DNA of 45,146 bases from Cudoniella acicularis (Eukaryota; Ascomycota; Leotiomycetes; Helotiales; Helotiaceae), in contig JAAMPI010000288.1 of assembly GCA_013054445.1 (NCBI GenBank), positions 1 through 45,146 of the forward strand, read 5' to 3'. Of this stretch, positions 1 to 9,517 are shown in pieces (the stretch's first letter is position 1; each line of letters opens with the position of its first letter). The position numbers and the translations under genes were made by a program. The notes beneath the pieces were generated by a model, which searched no databases, was not told where the DNA came from, and saw only the letters and a list, made by a program, of their open reading frames with translations.

Positions 1-246
1 GTAGGGGTAAGAAAGAGGTGAGAGTTGCACTTGCTGAGGGGGCCGATTCATTTACTTGATGGTGAGGGGTGGAATATAGACGGAGTATAGTTTAATTGCA
101 TTGCTGATATCGCGAAAACGAAGAAGAAAGCTGATTTCTATTGGTTGATGAATGAACACCGGGCTCATGTTCGTGAGTGGATGAACGAAATCCATGCGCC
201 AGCTATGTGACTAATAAATCCATAGCAAATCAAACCCCTGACTCAT
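1..246 (+). other. Window edge, possible 3' end of a plus-strand gene
   Basis: A plus-strand reading at about 91-210 ends in TGA at 208-210. Its composition looks protein-like (ADFYWLMNEHRAHVREWMNE), but a TAG at 88-90 interrupts the same frame. It could be the last exon of a gene that begins outside the window, or another broken gene. No family was recognised and the upstream part cannot be seen. Confidence 0.2.
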
Positions 247-708
247 TTAGGTTTGTTGATTCTCGTAGCCTTCATCCTCTTCAAGGACCATCACTTCCTC
301 CACGTCCGACAATTCCTCCTCCTCCTCTGGTCCTTGCCAAACTGCAACTTTAATGCCAAATTGATCCGGATCCGTCGTACAACTGCTCATCAACAGCTCA
401 ACTTGAGGACGGTCCGATCTCCAACCCTAGCTCTCTATCTTGGCTTTTGCATCCTCAGGTGTCATTCCGTAGTAAGCCCCGTGTTCATCATTTCCAAACC
501 AAAAGAAATCGTCGCCAGCAGCTAGAAATCGGATGATTCAGGTCGGGTTCTCAGGTTGAGGAGGAGTTATGTCCAACAATCCGTCAGCCAATGTGGCTTT
601 GATGAAATCGAAAATTCCGGGGATAGTTTTACGAAATTCGTGACTGTTCCGAAAAGGGTTGAGGAGACGGCAGCAGTTCTAATGGTGGGCGAGGTCTCCA
701 GGTGGCAT
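247..708 (-). pseudogene. Decayed small gene with three in-frame stops
   Basis: On the minus strand a single frame runs 154 codons from ATG (708-706) to TAA (249-247). It is interrupted by TAG at 681-679, TGA at 540-538 and TAG at 429-427, with no frame change between them. The segments between the stops look like real protein: a hydrophobic/aromatic stretch (AAGDDFFWFGNDEHGAYYG), then a Glu-rich tail (QGPEEEEELSDVEEVMVLEE). The frame also stays open upstream of the ATG for about 20 codons, so the original start may lie further out. I do not recognise the family. Introns are an unlikely explanation because three separate stops would each need one. Restoring Gln or Trp (CAG, TGG) at the two TAGs would fit C-to-T or G-to-A decay. 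That this is a dead gene is fairly sure; its function is unknown. Confidence 0.6.
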
Positions 709-1703
709 TTTTGCGAGCTTCGCTAATTGTAATTTGAAGTGTTCTGGACGTGAGATACGTGGGATGATCGAATTAGATCAGAATGATGGAAATTGTATGA
801 GATTGTGGCCTTTTTCTCGTATCTGGCTGTTGATGTGAGAAGAGTCATTCGTTGTATTTATATATTTGGATTTGCCCTGGTCACTCAAGAGGACCAAATA
901 TGAGAATGTATGCGCTGGGGATTGTTCAGAAGCGTATCATACCAGGAAGCTTAGACTGAGCTATCATGGCTTGACGGGAGCAGGTTGAGTGAGCTGTACA
1001 GAACCTGGGTGACTTCCAGAGTGACGACAGTTGTCATAGTAGAGAGTTAGCTGAGAGGACTTCAAACGCACTTGCGTCGCACGACACACATTGTACACAA
1101 ACAGTCCTCGATTTCCGATTTTATGCCTCGAATTTCTTGAAATGAAGAGTGACAATGAATTCCCGATTTCGCCGACAAGCAAAACCAATTGCAAACGGAA
1201 CTCAAACACATATTCATAACTTCATTTAATGCCAACGACAACTGCCAACAGCGTAGAGATATACGAATAATTGCTCATCGGCGACGCATTCAAGACACTA
1301 TATTTTAAACACTGCTTTGCAAAGTTGACAATACTCCCCACCCCCAGTGACAATATTGAAGTAGACACGTGAGGAGGTACTTTTGCAAGCGGCACAACTA
1401 CTACTAAGTAGATTGATTACCTGCTTCCAATAATAATGATTCACAGCCCGAGCTGATTTTCAGGATTCACTAAAGGCATAGCTTCAAATTACAAGTGAAT
1501 AAAGTTATGAGCAACATGATTTCAGGCCACTGGAATCGCTGTTATAGCTTGGAACTTGAGATATAAACGCTCGCTTCTGACTTCGAATCAAAGTTTAAAC
1601 CCAATCCAGCACATCTCTTCATTTCAGGAATATCGACGCAATATTACGAGCACTTGACTCTCATAATTATTATCAACACCATCACCATCTTCAACAAATC
1701 ACC
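709..1703. other. Gene-free stretch with promoter of the next gene
   Basis: No reading frame here looks like a real protein. The stretch is AT-rich. The last 150 bases hold a TATA box and a pyrimidine/CA-rich leader in front of the gene starting at 1704. Confidence 0.5.
1562..1567 (+). promoter_or_regulatory. TATA box, gene at 1704
   Basis: TATAAA lies 137 bases before the ATG at 1704 and is followed by an A/C-rich leader (CATCACCATCTTCAAC...), as is usual for fungal 5' leaders. Seen by eye; the transcription start is not known. Confidence 0.4.
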
Positions 1704-2324
1704 ATGACGCTCAACACATCCACTGATTCCATCTTCTGCTGCTCTTCCGCGGTTCCGGTTCGGACATCTCAAGACAACAAACTTCACAACGATCCGAATC
1801 GGGAACTCCACGATGCCATCTTCCGATCATTCTTAGCATTTGCTATCCAAAAACAGCGCACAGCAGACTTGCTTGCCCTCATTCTGGGTGATTATCATCA
1901 GGAAACGAATGTCCCACCACCATCAATCAGCACTCCAGCTCCTCAATCGGACACACCAGTGCCAGTGCTAACACTTGAAGCACTTCGAAACAACCCACTC
2001 ACGCCACAAACACCATACGTCATTCACTTGACATCTCGCCACGACTTCGGGCCTGTTTATTCGCATCGTTACTTCGCCTGTCCTTTGAACTTGCAAAATG
2101 ACTGGGTTGAGATCACGCATGTGCAGTGGTTTGCACAGGGAGAACCGTTCAAGATGAAGGCTGAGAAGTGGGATCTCAAATGTGCGGGGGATTCGAGATT
2201 CTTCCGGATGACACTGCGGCCGAATCTGGCTTTGAGATACAGACAGCAAGTGGTTGTGGAGGAGGTTCCGTTGCTTTCTGCACCACAGCAAACTTACGTA
2301 TGGCCGGAGACTTGGGAGCAGTGA
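1704..2324 (+). CDS. Hypothetical protein, 206 aa
   Basis: A single uninterrupted frame starts in a good fungal context (CACCATGACG) and ends in TGA at 2322-2324. No intron is needed. The N-terminal third is Ser/Thr-rich, and a Pro/Thr-rich linker covers residues of about 70-90. The remaining part looks like a compact fold rich in aromatic residues (SRHDFGPVYSHRYFACPLN, then EITHVQWFAQGE). No signal peptide, membrane segment or known catalytic motif is visible. The protein is probably soluble. I do not recognise the family. Codon use and length support a real gene, and the TATA box upstream agrees. It stands apart from its neighbours, with about 1 kb of empty sequence on the left and 460 bases on the right. 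Confidence 0.65.
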   Translation: MTLNTSTDSIFCCSSAVPVRTSQDNKLHNDPNRELHDAIFRSFLAFAIQKQRTADLLALILGDYHQETNVPPPSISTPAPQSDTPVPVLTLEALRNNPLTPQTPYVIHLTSRHDFGPVYSHRYFACPLNLQNDWVEITHVQWFAQGEPFKMKAEKWDLKCAGDSRFFRMTLRPNLALRYRQQVVVEEVPLLSAPQQTYVWPETWEQ

Positions 2325-2783
2325 CAATTGTGTGTGTTTCTGGGTGATGGGATATTGGATTCAAAGCAAGACTTTGCGACTGTTCCAGGCGATGACTTTA
2401 AAGGTGCTCTGTTCATATAAACGTAGGAGTATCAAAAATTTGCATGGGTTTGATTCCGTTTGAATGAGCTGCTTTGCTTGCATTTTTGAATGTGCTTGTA
2501 TCGAGGGCAGTGGCCTATTTTCTGCAAAATTTAGTTGACTGACGGTTGCAAGATCTTGAACATATTTGAATGCTGCGATTGATGTGTGGATGTGAGATGC
2601 AAGTGAAAAGGCCGATACTGAACTTTCGAGGTTGTTGTTGTCGTCAGGGATCACGTGTGAGATTTTTCAGCTGAAAAGCGTCTTCACGTGACCCTCGATA
2701 AGAGGTTTCCACTAGCGTGTTTCCAAGTCGCGACTTCTTGACGCGAAGATTATCCTCCTGCAGACCGCCATCGAAGCCGACTT
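2325..2783. other. Intergenic: 3' flank of 1704 gene and PIF1 promoter
   Basis: No convincing gene. Minus-strand readings in this stretch overlap the PIF1 start and have no family signature. It serves as the 3' region of the hypothetical gene and the promoter of the helicase gene. Confidence 0.4.
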
Positions 2784-5729
2784 TTGCCTTGCTTGTTGGA
2801 ATGCCCTCGATTTTCAAGCCCACTCTCTGTCGATTGTATGCCGGCTGACTCGTGCCGCTTTTCAGCTTTCTCTCTGGCCACTCGAGGATTGCTTGCGAGT
2901 TCCAGGAAAGTCCCTCGCCCCTTTTTCTCGTCGGTATCGCCAATTCTCAATGCACCACTCCGGTATTCTACGATAGCAGACGTGATGTTGGGCCGAGCCG
3001 TTCAGGAACATCAACCTCCACCTTCTAAGACCCCTCTCGAAAAACAGTTATTTCCCTCGAGCAGTCCCGCCCAGGATGGCAACATACAGGAACAATTCAA
3101 GAAAGCCCAACGGTCTTCACAAAGCATTGGTGGTTACACAAATTACAGAAACCCCTCGAAACCCTCAAACTTTTCGAATCCGTCGAAAAACCTCCGTGCG
3201 AAATCTCCAAATGTTATACAGACAATGAGACAGAAATCCGAGAGCATAGCCTCTACGGCTTCTACCACCGGACTCAGCTCCATTTTGAACAATCTAGATG
3301 CTTTCCAAAATACTCCAGACACTATTTATTCTATGCAAGATGTCTCGGCCCTGCCAAAGTCTTTCACGTCCCACCCTGCTGTCCATTTCGACGAGAATGA
3401 CTTTGATGATGACGCTGATCTTGACCTCGACATGGATTTTGAGATACCTCCTGCTCTTCCAATGGCTGCACCACCCAGGCCATCTTCCCAAAAGGAATCG
3501 GCTAAATCTCCGTATACTCTTCCACAATTGCAGCACCCTACCCCATCACACCAAAGATCATACATTCCTTCGAGTAGTGGTGTTACTTGGTCAGAATCAT
3601 CTCCCTCACATAGGGCGACACCCCCCGGAGTGAAACGACAACGGGGGGAAGCTGCAGCCTTGGAATTGGTCGAGACCATTGAAGACGACAACCCCCCTCA
3701 ACCATCAAAAAGACGGACGCTGCCATGGCTTCAAAAAAGAGCGGAGGAGGATGAGATTTCTGCAAGGATCGAGGAAGAGGAAGAGGAAGAGGAAGATGCA
3801 GAGGCTGCCTTAGCAAATGGATCTTCTCCAGTCAGGATCTGCATCCATTGCAAGCAGACTGGACACGAGTCCAGTGCCTGTCCTAAATCTGGCAAATACA
3901 ACTACACTCCCAAAGACAAGAAGCTTCCGTGGAACAGCACAGGGAGCGCGATAAGAGAGGAGAAGAAAAGGTTTAAGGATAAGCAGAAAGCTGCTAGGAA
4001 GAACGATGAAGCAGCTGCCGAAGCCTTGGAAAGTCGTCATTGCACCAAAATCGTGGCCGTGGCTCCTATCACGCTGAGTCAGGAACAGAGAAGAGTTCTT
4101 GATTTGGTCGTGAACCAAAACAAAAGCGTTTTCTTTACTGGATCTGCTGGAACTGGAAAATCGGTTTTGATGAGGGCTATCATTGCCGACCTACGAAAAA
4201 AGTTCATCCGAGAACCCGAGCGTGTTGCGGTTACTGCTTCGACTGGCCTCGCTGCCTGTAATATTGGAGGTGTCACCTTACACAGCTTCAGCGGCATTGG
4301 ACTTGGCAAAGAAGATGTACCCACGCTTGTGAAGAAGATCAAGAGAAATCCGAAAGCTAAAAATCGATGGCTGAAGATTAAAATCTTGATCATTGATGAA
4401 ATATCAATGGTGGACGGTGATTTGTTCGATAAATTGGAAGCAATTGCAAGAGCTATGCGAAACAATGGGCGACCCTTCGGAGGAATTCAGCTTGTCATCA
4501 CTGGTGATTTCTTTCAACTGCCTCCAGTTCCCGAATATGACAACAAAGCCAGAGGCGTTAAGTTCGCGTTCGATGCTGGGACTTGGTCCACTGCAGTCCA
4601 TCACACAATTGGTTTGACTGAGGTATTCCGTCAAAAAGATCCAGGTAATATCCACTGATCTCTTCAGACTATTGTTACTGATTTCTTACAGTTTTCGCTA
4701 ACATGTTAAACGAAATGCGCCTTGGGAAAATCACCGATGACACGGTTAGAGCATTCAAGAAATTAAATCGGAAACCAAAATTTGAAGATACTTTGGAAGC
4801 TACAGAGTTGTAAGTAAGAAATCACAAATCGTGGCCGTTATTTTACTGACATTCTCAGATTTCCAACGAGGAACGAGGTCGAAAATTCCAATGCCTATCG
4901 AATGCGAGCCTTGGTAGGCAAGTGCTATAGATACGATGCTCTTGATACTGGAACTATCCAGGATCAAAATCAACGCGATAAATTACTTTCGAATATGATG
5001 GCCCCCAAAAGTCTCGAATTGAAGAAGGGGGCTCAAGTAATGTTAATCAAGAACATGGATGACGGATTGGTTAATGGGTCTCTGGGGAAGGTCATCGCTT
5101 TTATGAGCGAGACAACATTTGAAATTTACGATCAAAACCCGGAACTGCTCGATGATGGCATTGAAGCTGTGCAGGCAGAGGCCATGAAACAGCGACCTAG
5201 TGTCACTGCGAGATTTTCCAACAGCAAGGATTCGAATCCGAATAGCGGTAAAGAATTTCCTCTAGTGCGTTTTACTCTCGCCGACGGAACCAGTCGAGAT
5301 TTATTGGTCATGCCAGAAGATTGGAAGATTGAACTGCCGAACGGCGAGGTGCAAGCACAACGCTCACAACTACCACTCATTCTCGCATGGGCACTCTCGA
5401 TTCACAAGGCCCAAGGGCAAACCTTGGAGCGAGTCAAAATCGACTTGAAGAGGATTTTTGAGAAAGGGCAAGCATATGTCGCGCTTAGTCGAGCTGTCAG
5501 CCAGGAAGGTCTCGAAGTCCACAACTTTGACAAGTCTAAGGTCATGGCACATCCTCGTGTTGCCCAATTTTACAATAGCTTGTATAGTGTCAATAAGGCA
5601 ATGGAACCTCCTAAAGTTGCATTCGCAGCCCCAAAAGCGAAGCCTGCGTTGCCCAGAGCACAACCGGCCAGAGTGGAGCAAGTATATGATTTTGACGACG
5701 AGGAGGAAGCGATGGCAGCATATGGTTAA
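2784..5729 (+). CDS. PIF1: PIF1-family 5'-3' DNA helicase
   Basis: Exons are 2784-4644, 4692-4809 and 4859-5729 (introns of 47 and 49 bp, GT-AG, frame preserved), giving 949 aa. The SF1B helicase motifs appear in order: Walker A GSAGTGKS near residue 453, the PIF1 motif [12 protein letters not shown], Walker B IIDEIS near 536, [11 protein letters not shown], and in exon 3 [11 protein letters not shown] and [11 protein letters not shown]1 helicases unwind G-quadruplexes and R-loops and act on telomeres, replication forks and mitochondrial DNA. The long N-terminus is Ser/Pro-rich with an acidic block. It also has a zinc knuckle [14 protein letters not shown] (CX2CX4HX4C) at about residues 356-369. 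The first 67 residues are Arg/Ser-rich and end in PLRYST, like a mitochondrial presequence; a second in-frame ATG follows at 2985. The start at 2784 is therefore plausible but not certain. Confidence 0.93.
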
Positions 5730-6585
5730 CAAGTATTAGTTACGAATATTGATGGAGTATATTCGGGCATTTTCTTGGCGTTTTTAGAGCTCGACTGCTC
5801 TTGTCGAAATGCATGTCTAGAAAGGGGGGCGGCAAGGAGTATGGAGAACGTAGTCAGCCCATATGAAAAGAGTATTGAATGGGGACTCTCTTCGGTGCAG
5901 GTACCGCACCCGATAAAATCCCACCGCCGTCAGCCCAACCTTCCGCCCATATCAATTGTTTATTTGCCTGCTGGTAGTGAATTTTCACTAAGTCGAAACA
6001 ACAAGGTGGGACCCGAGGTCGGTTCGCTGGAACTTTCCCTAGACGACATCCCCACCATACTCAACACAACAGATGTATGGCGAGAATAAAATTCGAAATC
6101 TTCGAGAGCTTTATGGGCTACTCTTCAGACATTTAATCATGCTTTGAAATACAAAATTGTAGTAAAACGTGGGGGACATTAATTGCTGAAGTTACACAAC
6201 GAGTCTCAAACGCCATTAGCAAAGAAAATAAATCCGTGCCCCTCTACAAGAAAAATCTGTCTGTGTCTCATGCTATGATTTCATAGTGCTACCATAAATT
6301 TGGTTTGTTAGTGAGTTGTAGATGTCTCGAGACCCCTATCGATAAGCCAGGAGCGGTTGCTTCTGTCAGCACCACCAAAAAATATTTCCTCTCGTTAGTT
6401 GCAACTTCCTTCTCCAACACCATCAACACCGACAGCCCTTTTCAACCTTATCTTCACGTCTGAGCTTTGGGGTCGCAAACCTAATACCTCTAGTAAAGCT
6501 TTATGCGGGCTCCGAAATTCTCCATCTCATTGATTGTATGATCATCAACTCTCTCTAAACGGTGGGACGAACGACAAAGCCCACC
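5730..6585. other. Intergenic between PIF1 and EDC3
   Basis: An open frame at 5775-6089 has no ATG-centred context or family features, and I treat it as chance. A near-perfect inverted repeat, GGTGC-AGGTACC-GCACC, lies at about 5895-5911. The last 200 bases are the pyrimidine-rich leader of EDC3 (CTTCTCCAACACCATCAACACC). Confidence 0.4.
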
Positions 6586-8776
6586 ATGTCGAACCAATTC
6601 ATTGGCCTCACCATGCTGGTGACTCTCAGTTCTCCACCCGGTGCGCAATTGAGAGGAATCGTCAATAGCATTGAGCCCGGCAAAAGCTTGACTCTGCGAG
6701 ATGGTACGAGATTTCCAACATCCCTTTCAACCACTCTAGACATCGCTAATCCTGCTTCCTCTAGTTACATGCCCCGCGAATGGGAAATATGTCCCAGAAT
6801 TCACGATCAATGCTGCAGAAATTGTGGAACTAGTCGAAGCTGTCAGCGAGAATGCCCCGCCCCCGAAATTACCCATCCCCATCCCTATACCTGTACAAAT
6901 CGCCCGCAAAGCGCCGACATTCGAGGATCCTGCAATTCTGAGTGTGGGAAAGAGACCAGCAGCCGTCAGTAGACCTGCAATACCGGGGGAATGGCATAGC
7001 AATCCTATGGAAAGGACGGACTCCGTTCGGACTGCTATCAATCGCGATGAGGGGCCTCTCAGTGATATTACTCCTGCGGCGGAATTGGTGGACTCCATGA
7101 CTAACGTCAGTCTGGCTGAGGTGTCGGCAGATACTGGGCCAGAAGCTCAAATTCTGGAGGAGCTTGCAGCAGAGGCAGAGATTTCGGAACAGCCTGCTGT
7201 TAAGCAGAACAGGAGAACGCGGAGGCGGAAGGAGAGGGGTCGGAAAGAGGAGAAGGAGCTGGATATTACGCCTGCAAAAGAAACCACGAAGTCTAAGGGA
7301 TGGAGACAAACCCCTCTACTCGAGCCTAACCCATCCTTCCAACCATTTTCGACTCTGAAGCGGAAGAAGACATGGGGGAATGCAAATGGAAGAATGGAGG
7401 AAAATGGATGGCAAACAGAAGATGCGACCGATGTTCAAGACATGGGCGATTTCGATTTCGCAGGCAGTCTGGCAAAGTTCGACAAACATACGGTGTTCAA
7501 TCAGATTCAGGCAGAGGATAGTGTTGCTGATGAGGATCGACTGGTTGCACACAACCGACTGCCAAAAGCAAAACCTGGAACTGCTGGAGGAAAGAATCTT
7601 CATTATACTGAGAATGTCCTTGACGTACCGAATGGACCTATACGAACAAAGACAGATATTTGGAAGAGCGAAGCTGGCGATAGTGATGTAGAGGAGAGGG
7701 CTAGCCAAAGAGGTAGTGGAAGTGGTAGGCACTCTCGAAGAGCAGAGAGCAAGCTGAGCCTAAACCGGAGACCAACTTCACGGAAAGGCAGCGCGGGCAT
7801 CAATGTCCCGCCAGCGCGAACTCTCTCTGTAAGTTTATTCGAAAGCTCCCTGAAGCACAATCTAACGAAGACCAAGCAGGTCCCTGCGCCCTCAACAAAG
7901 CCTTCTTTCCATCTGATTCCATCGGATCGTCGTTGCGAACCTATTTCAGCACTTCAAATGCTAAATCTTGAGAATATTGCTGATAACGAGCTTGGCCTTT
8001 CTGAGGATATGATGACAGAGAATGCTGGTCGAGGCATCGCCGAGATTGCATTGTCTGCTTTGAATGCTGGCGGAGGTGGCCTGACACAAGGCAAGAGCAG
8101 TGGCGTTTCAACGGTAATTGTATTCGCTGGCAACAATAAGAGTGGTTTACGAGCTGTAGCATCTGGCCGACATCTCCGAAATCATGGCCTCAATGTCATG
8201 GTCTGTGTTCTTGGTCTCGAGCGCGAATCAGAACTCCTCGTTGGCTTGAGGAAGCAACTTAAAGTCTTCCGTAGCTTTGGAGGGAAGGTTGCTACTAAAG
8301 TCGAGCTCTTGGAATATATCAAAACGCTTGCCGGACCGTTCGATCTTATCATTGACGGCCTTCTTGGTCTCACAATTTCATTCGAAGAATTAAGAACCGG
8401 CGATCAAGCCACGACTTATGAGCTTATCGAATTGGCCAATCGCAGCAAAGCCCCCGTTTTAGCCATTGATATTCCTACCGGTATTGATCCAACAAGCGGC
8501 AAAGTCAGTATTATCGATGGAAGAAAGCTTTACATCCACGCAAAGTATGTTGTAGCCATGGGAGCACCCAAGAAAGGTTTACTGGAAGCAATGGCTCTTG
8601 GAGAAGGTGTCGCAGACGAAGACGGAGTCGGTAAGGACAACGAATGGCAACTCTTCGTCGCGGACATCGGCCTTGGTGCTGGCGTCTGGAAGAAAGCCGG
8701 CACAAGAGTTCGCAGGGGAGTGGAGTTTGAAGGTAGCTGGGTGCTCGGAATGCGATTCCAGGGTGGTTTGGACTAG
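6586..8776 (+). CDS. EDC3: Enhancer of mRNA decapping 3 (EDC3)
   Basis: Exons are 6586-6703 and 6765-8776 (61-bp intron, GTACGA...CTCTAG, frame kept), giving 709 aa. The ATG sits in CCCACCATGTCG. Domains in order: an N-terminal LSm domain (FIGLTMLVTLSSPPG ... SLTLRDV, then YVPEFTINAAEIVELVEA); a basic, disordered linker; the FDF motif at about residue 268 (DMGDFDFAGSLAKFDKHTVF); and a C-terminal YjeF-N Rossmann domain from about residue 420 (ADNELGLSEDMMTENAGRG, VIVFAGNNKSG, AIDIPTGIDPTSG). EDC3 is a P-body scaffold that joins Dcp1/Dcp2 and the helicase Dhh1 and stimulates removal of the mRNA cap. Length and domain order match other ascomycete EDC3 proteins. The intron lies inside the LSm domain. 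Confidence 0.95.
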
Positions 8777-9517
8777 GAAACTAGACTGTGTCAAAAGTGT
8801 ATTTCTGATATGGGCTTACGGACGGGAGGGCTTGTATAGCCTTTTTTTATCGCTGGATTGTTCTTTTAGCAAGGCGTTTTTTAAGGGGTCTGAGCAGTGC
8901 TTTTTTTTGCTGGTTGGATGGCTGGCTGGCTGGATGAATTATGGCTGGATGCATTGCTGGTAGTCTATGGAAGTATGGAAGTTTGGGTGGCTGGGTGGAA
9001 GCTTTGATTCAATGATTCGGTCAATCAATTGATTTCGATATTGATTAGGCAGGGCAGGTATGCTTTTATAAATAAGAAGACGATTTACAATGATGGATGG
9101 CGTTGATTATGATTTGAGTGCACATGATAAAGTGAATAGAAGGTATTTGCGCGGGAATTTTGGCCTGATTTGTATACTATCTATACGGAAAGGTTAGCTG
9201 TGGTCCTTAAAGTCAAGGATCATTTAAAAGGACTCACTTTATCTTTCTGTTCGAACTTTATATACCTTCCCAAGAGTTCTAACTTCCCAAGACTGACGGA
9301 TTGACTACCTGGGTAGTCCATATTCAGGTCTCCTCAATAGCTACCAACAAAGGTACAGTTTCGAACCTCAATATAGGAATATACTACTTAAGAAAAATTT
9401 CAAAGTAGAAGCTAGTATACAAAACTTCGGAACAGTTCGAGGCGAAAAACAAAAGAAATCTCCCTGAACTCTAAAGACTCTGCCGCATCGAGTCCCCTCT
9501 TCTTTTCAAGGCAATCT
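8777..9517. other. Intergenic, low-complexity and palindromic
   Basis: This is the convergent 3' region of EDC3 and the HET pseudogene. It contains a GGCTG/GGATG-rich low-complexity patch (about 8908-8995), a hairpin GTCCTTAAA...TTTAAAAGGAC (about 9203-9232) and the palindrome GACTACC-TG-GGTAGTC (9303-9318). No gene was seen. Confidence 0.4.

Noticed and set aside
3294..4655. Several long minus-strand readings inside the PIF1 gene
   Set aside because: They are antisense to helicase motifs, lack family features, and owe their openness to codon bias of the real gene.
5775..6089. 104-codon plus reading between PIF1 and EDC3
   Set aside because: Its first codons lie in a GT-rich 3' flank, it has no domain features and no upstream leader; it fits chance.
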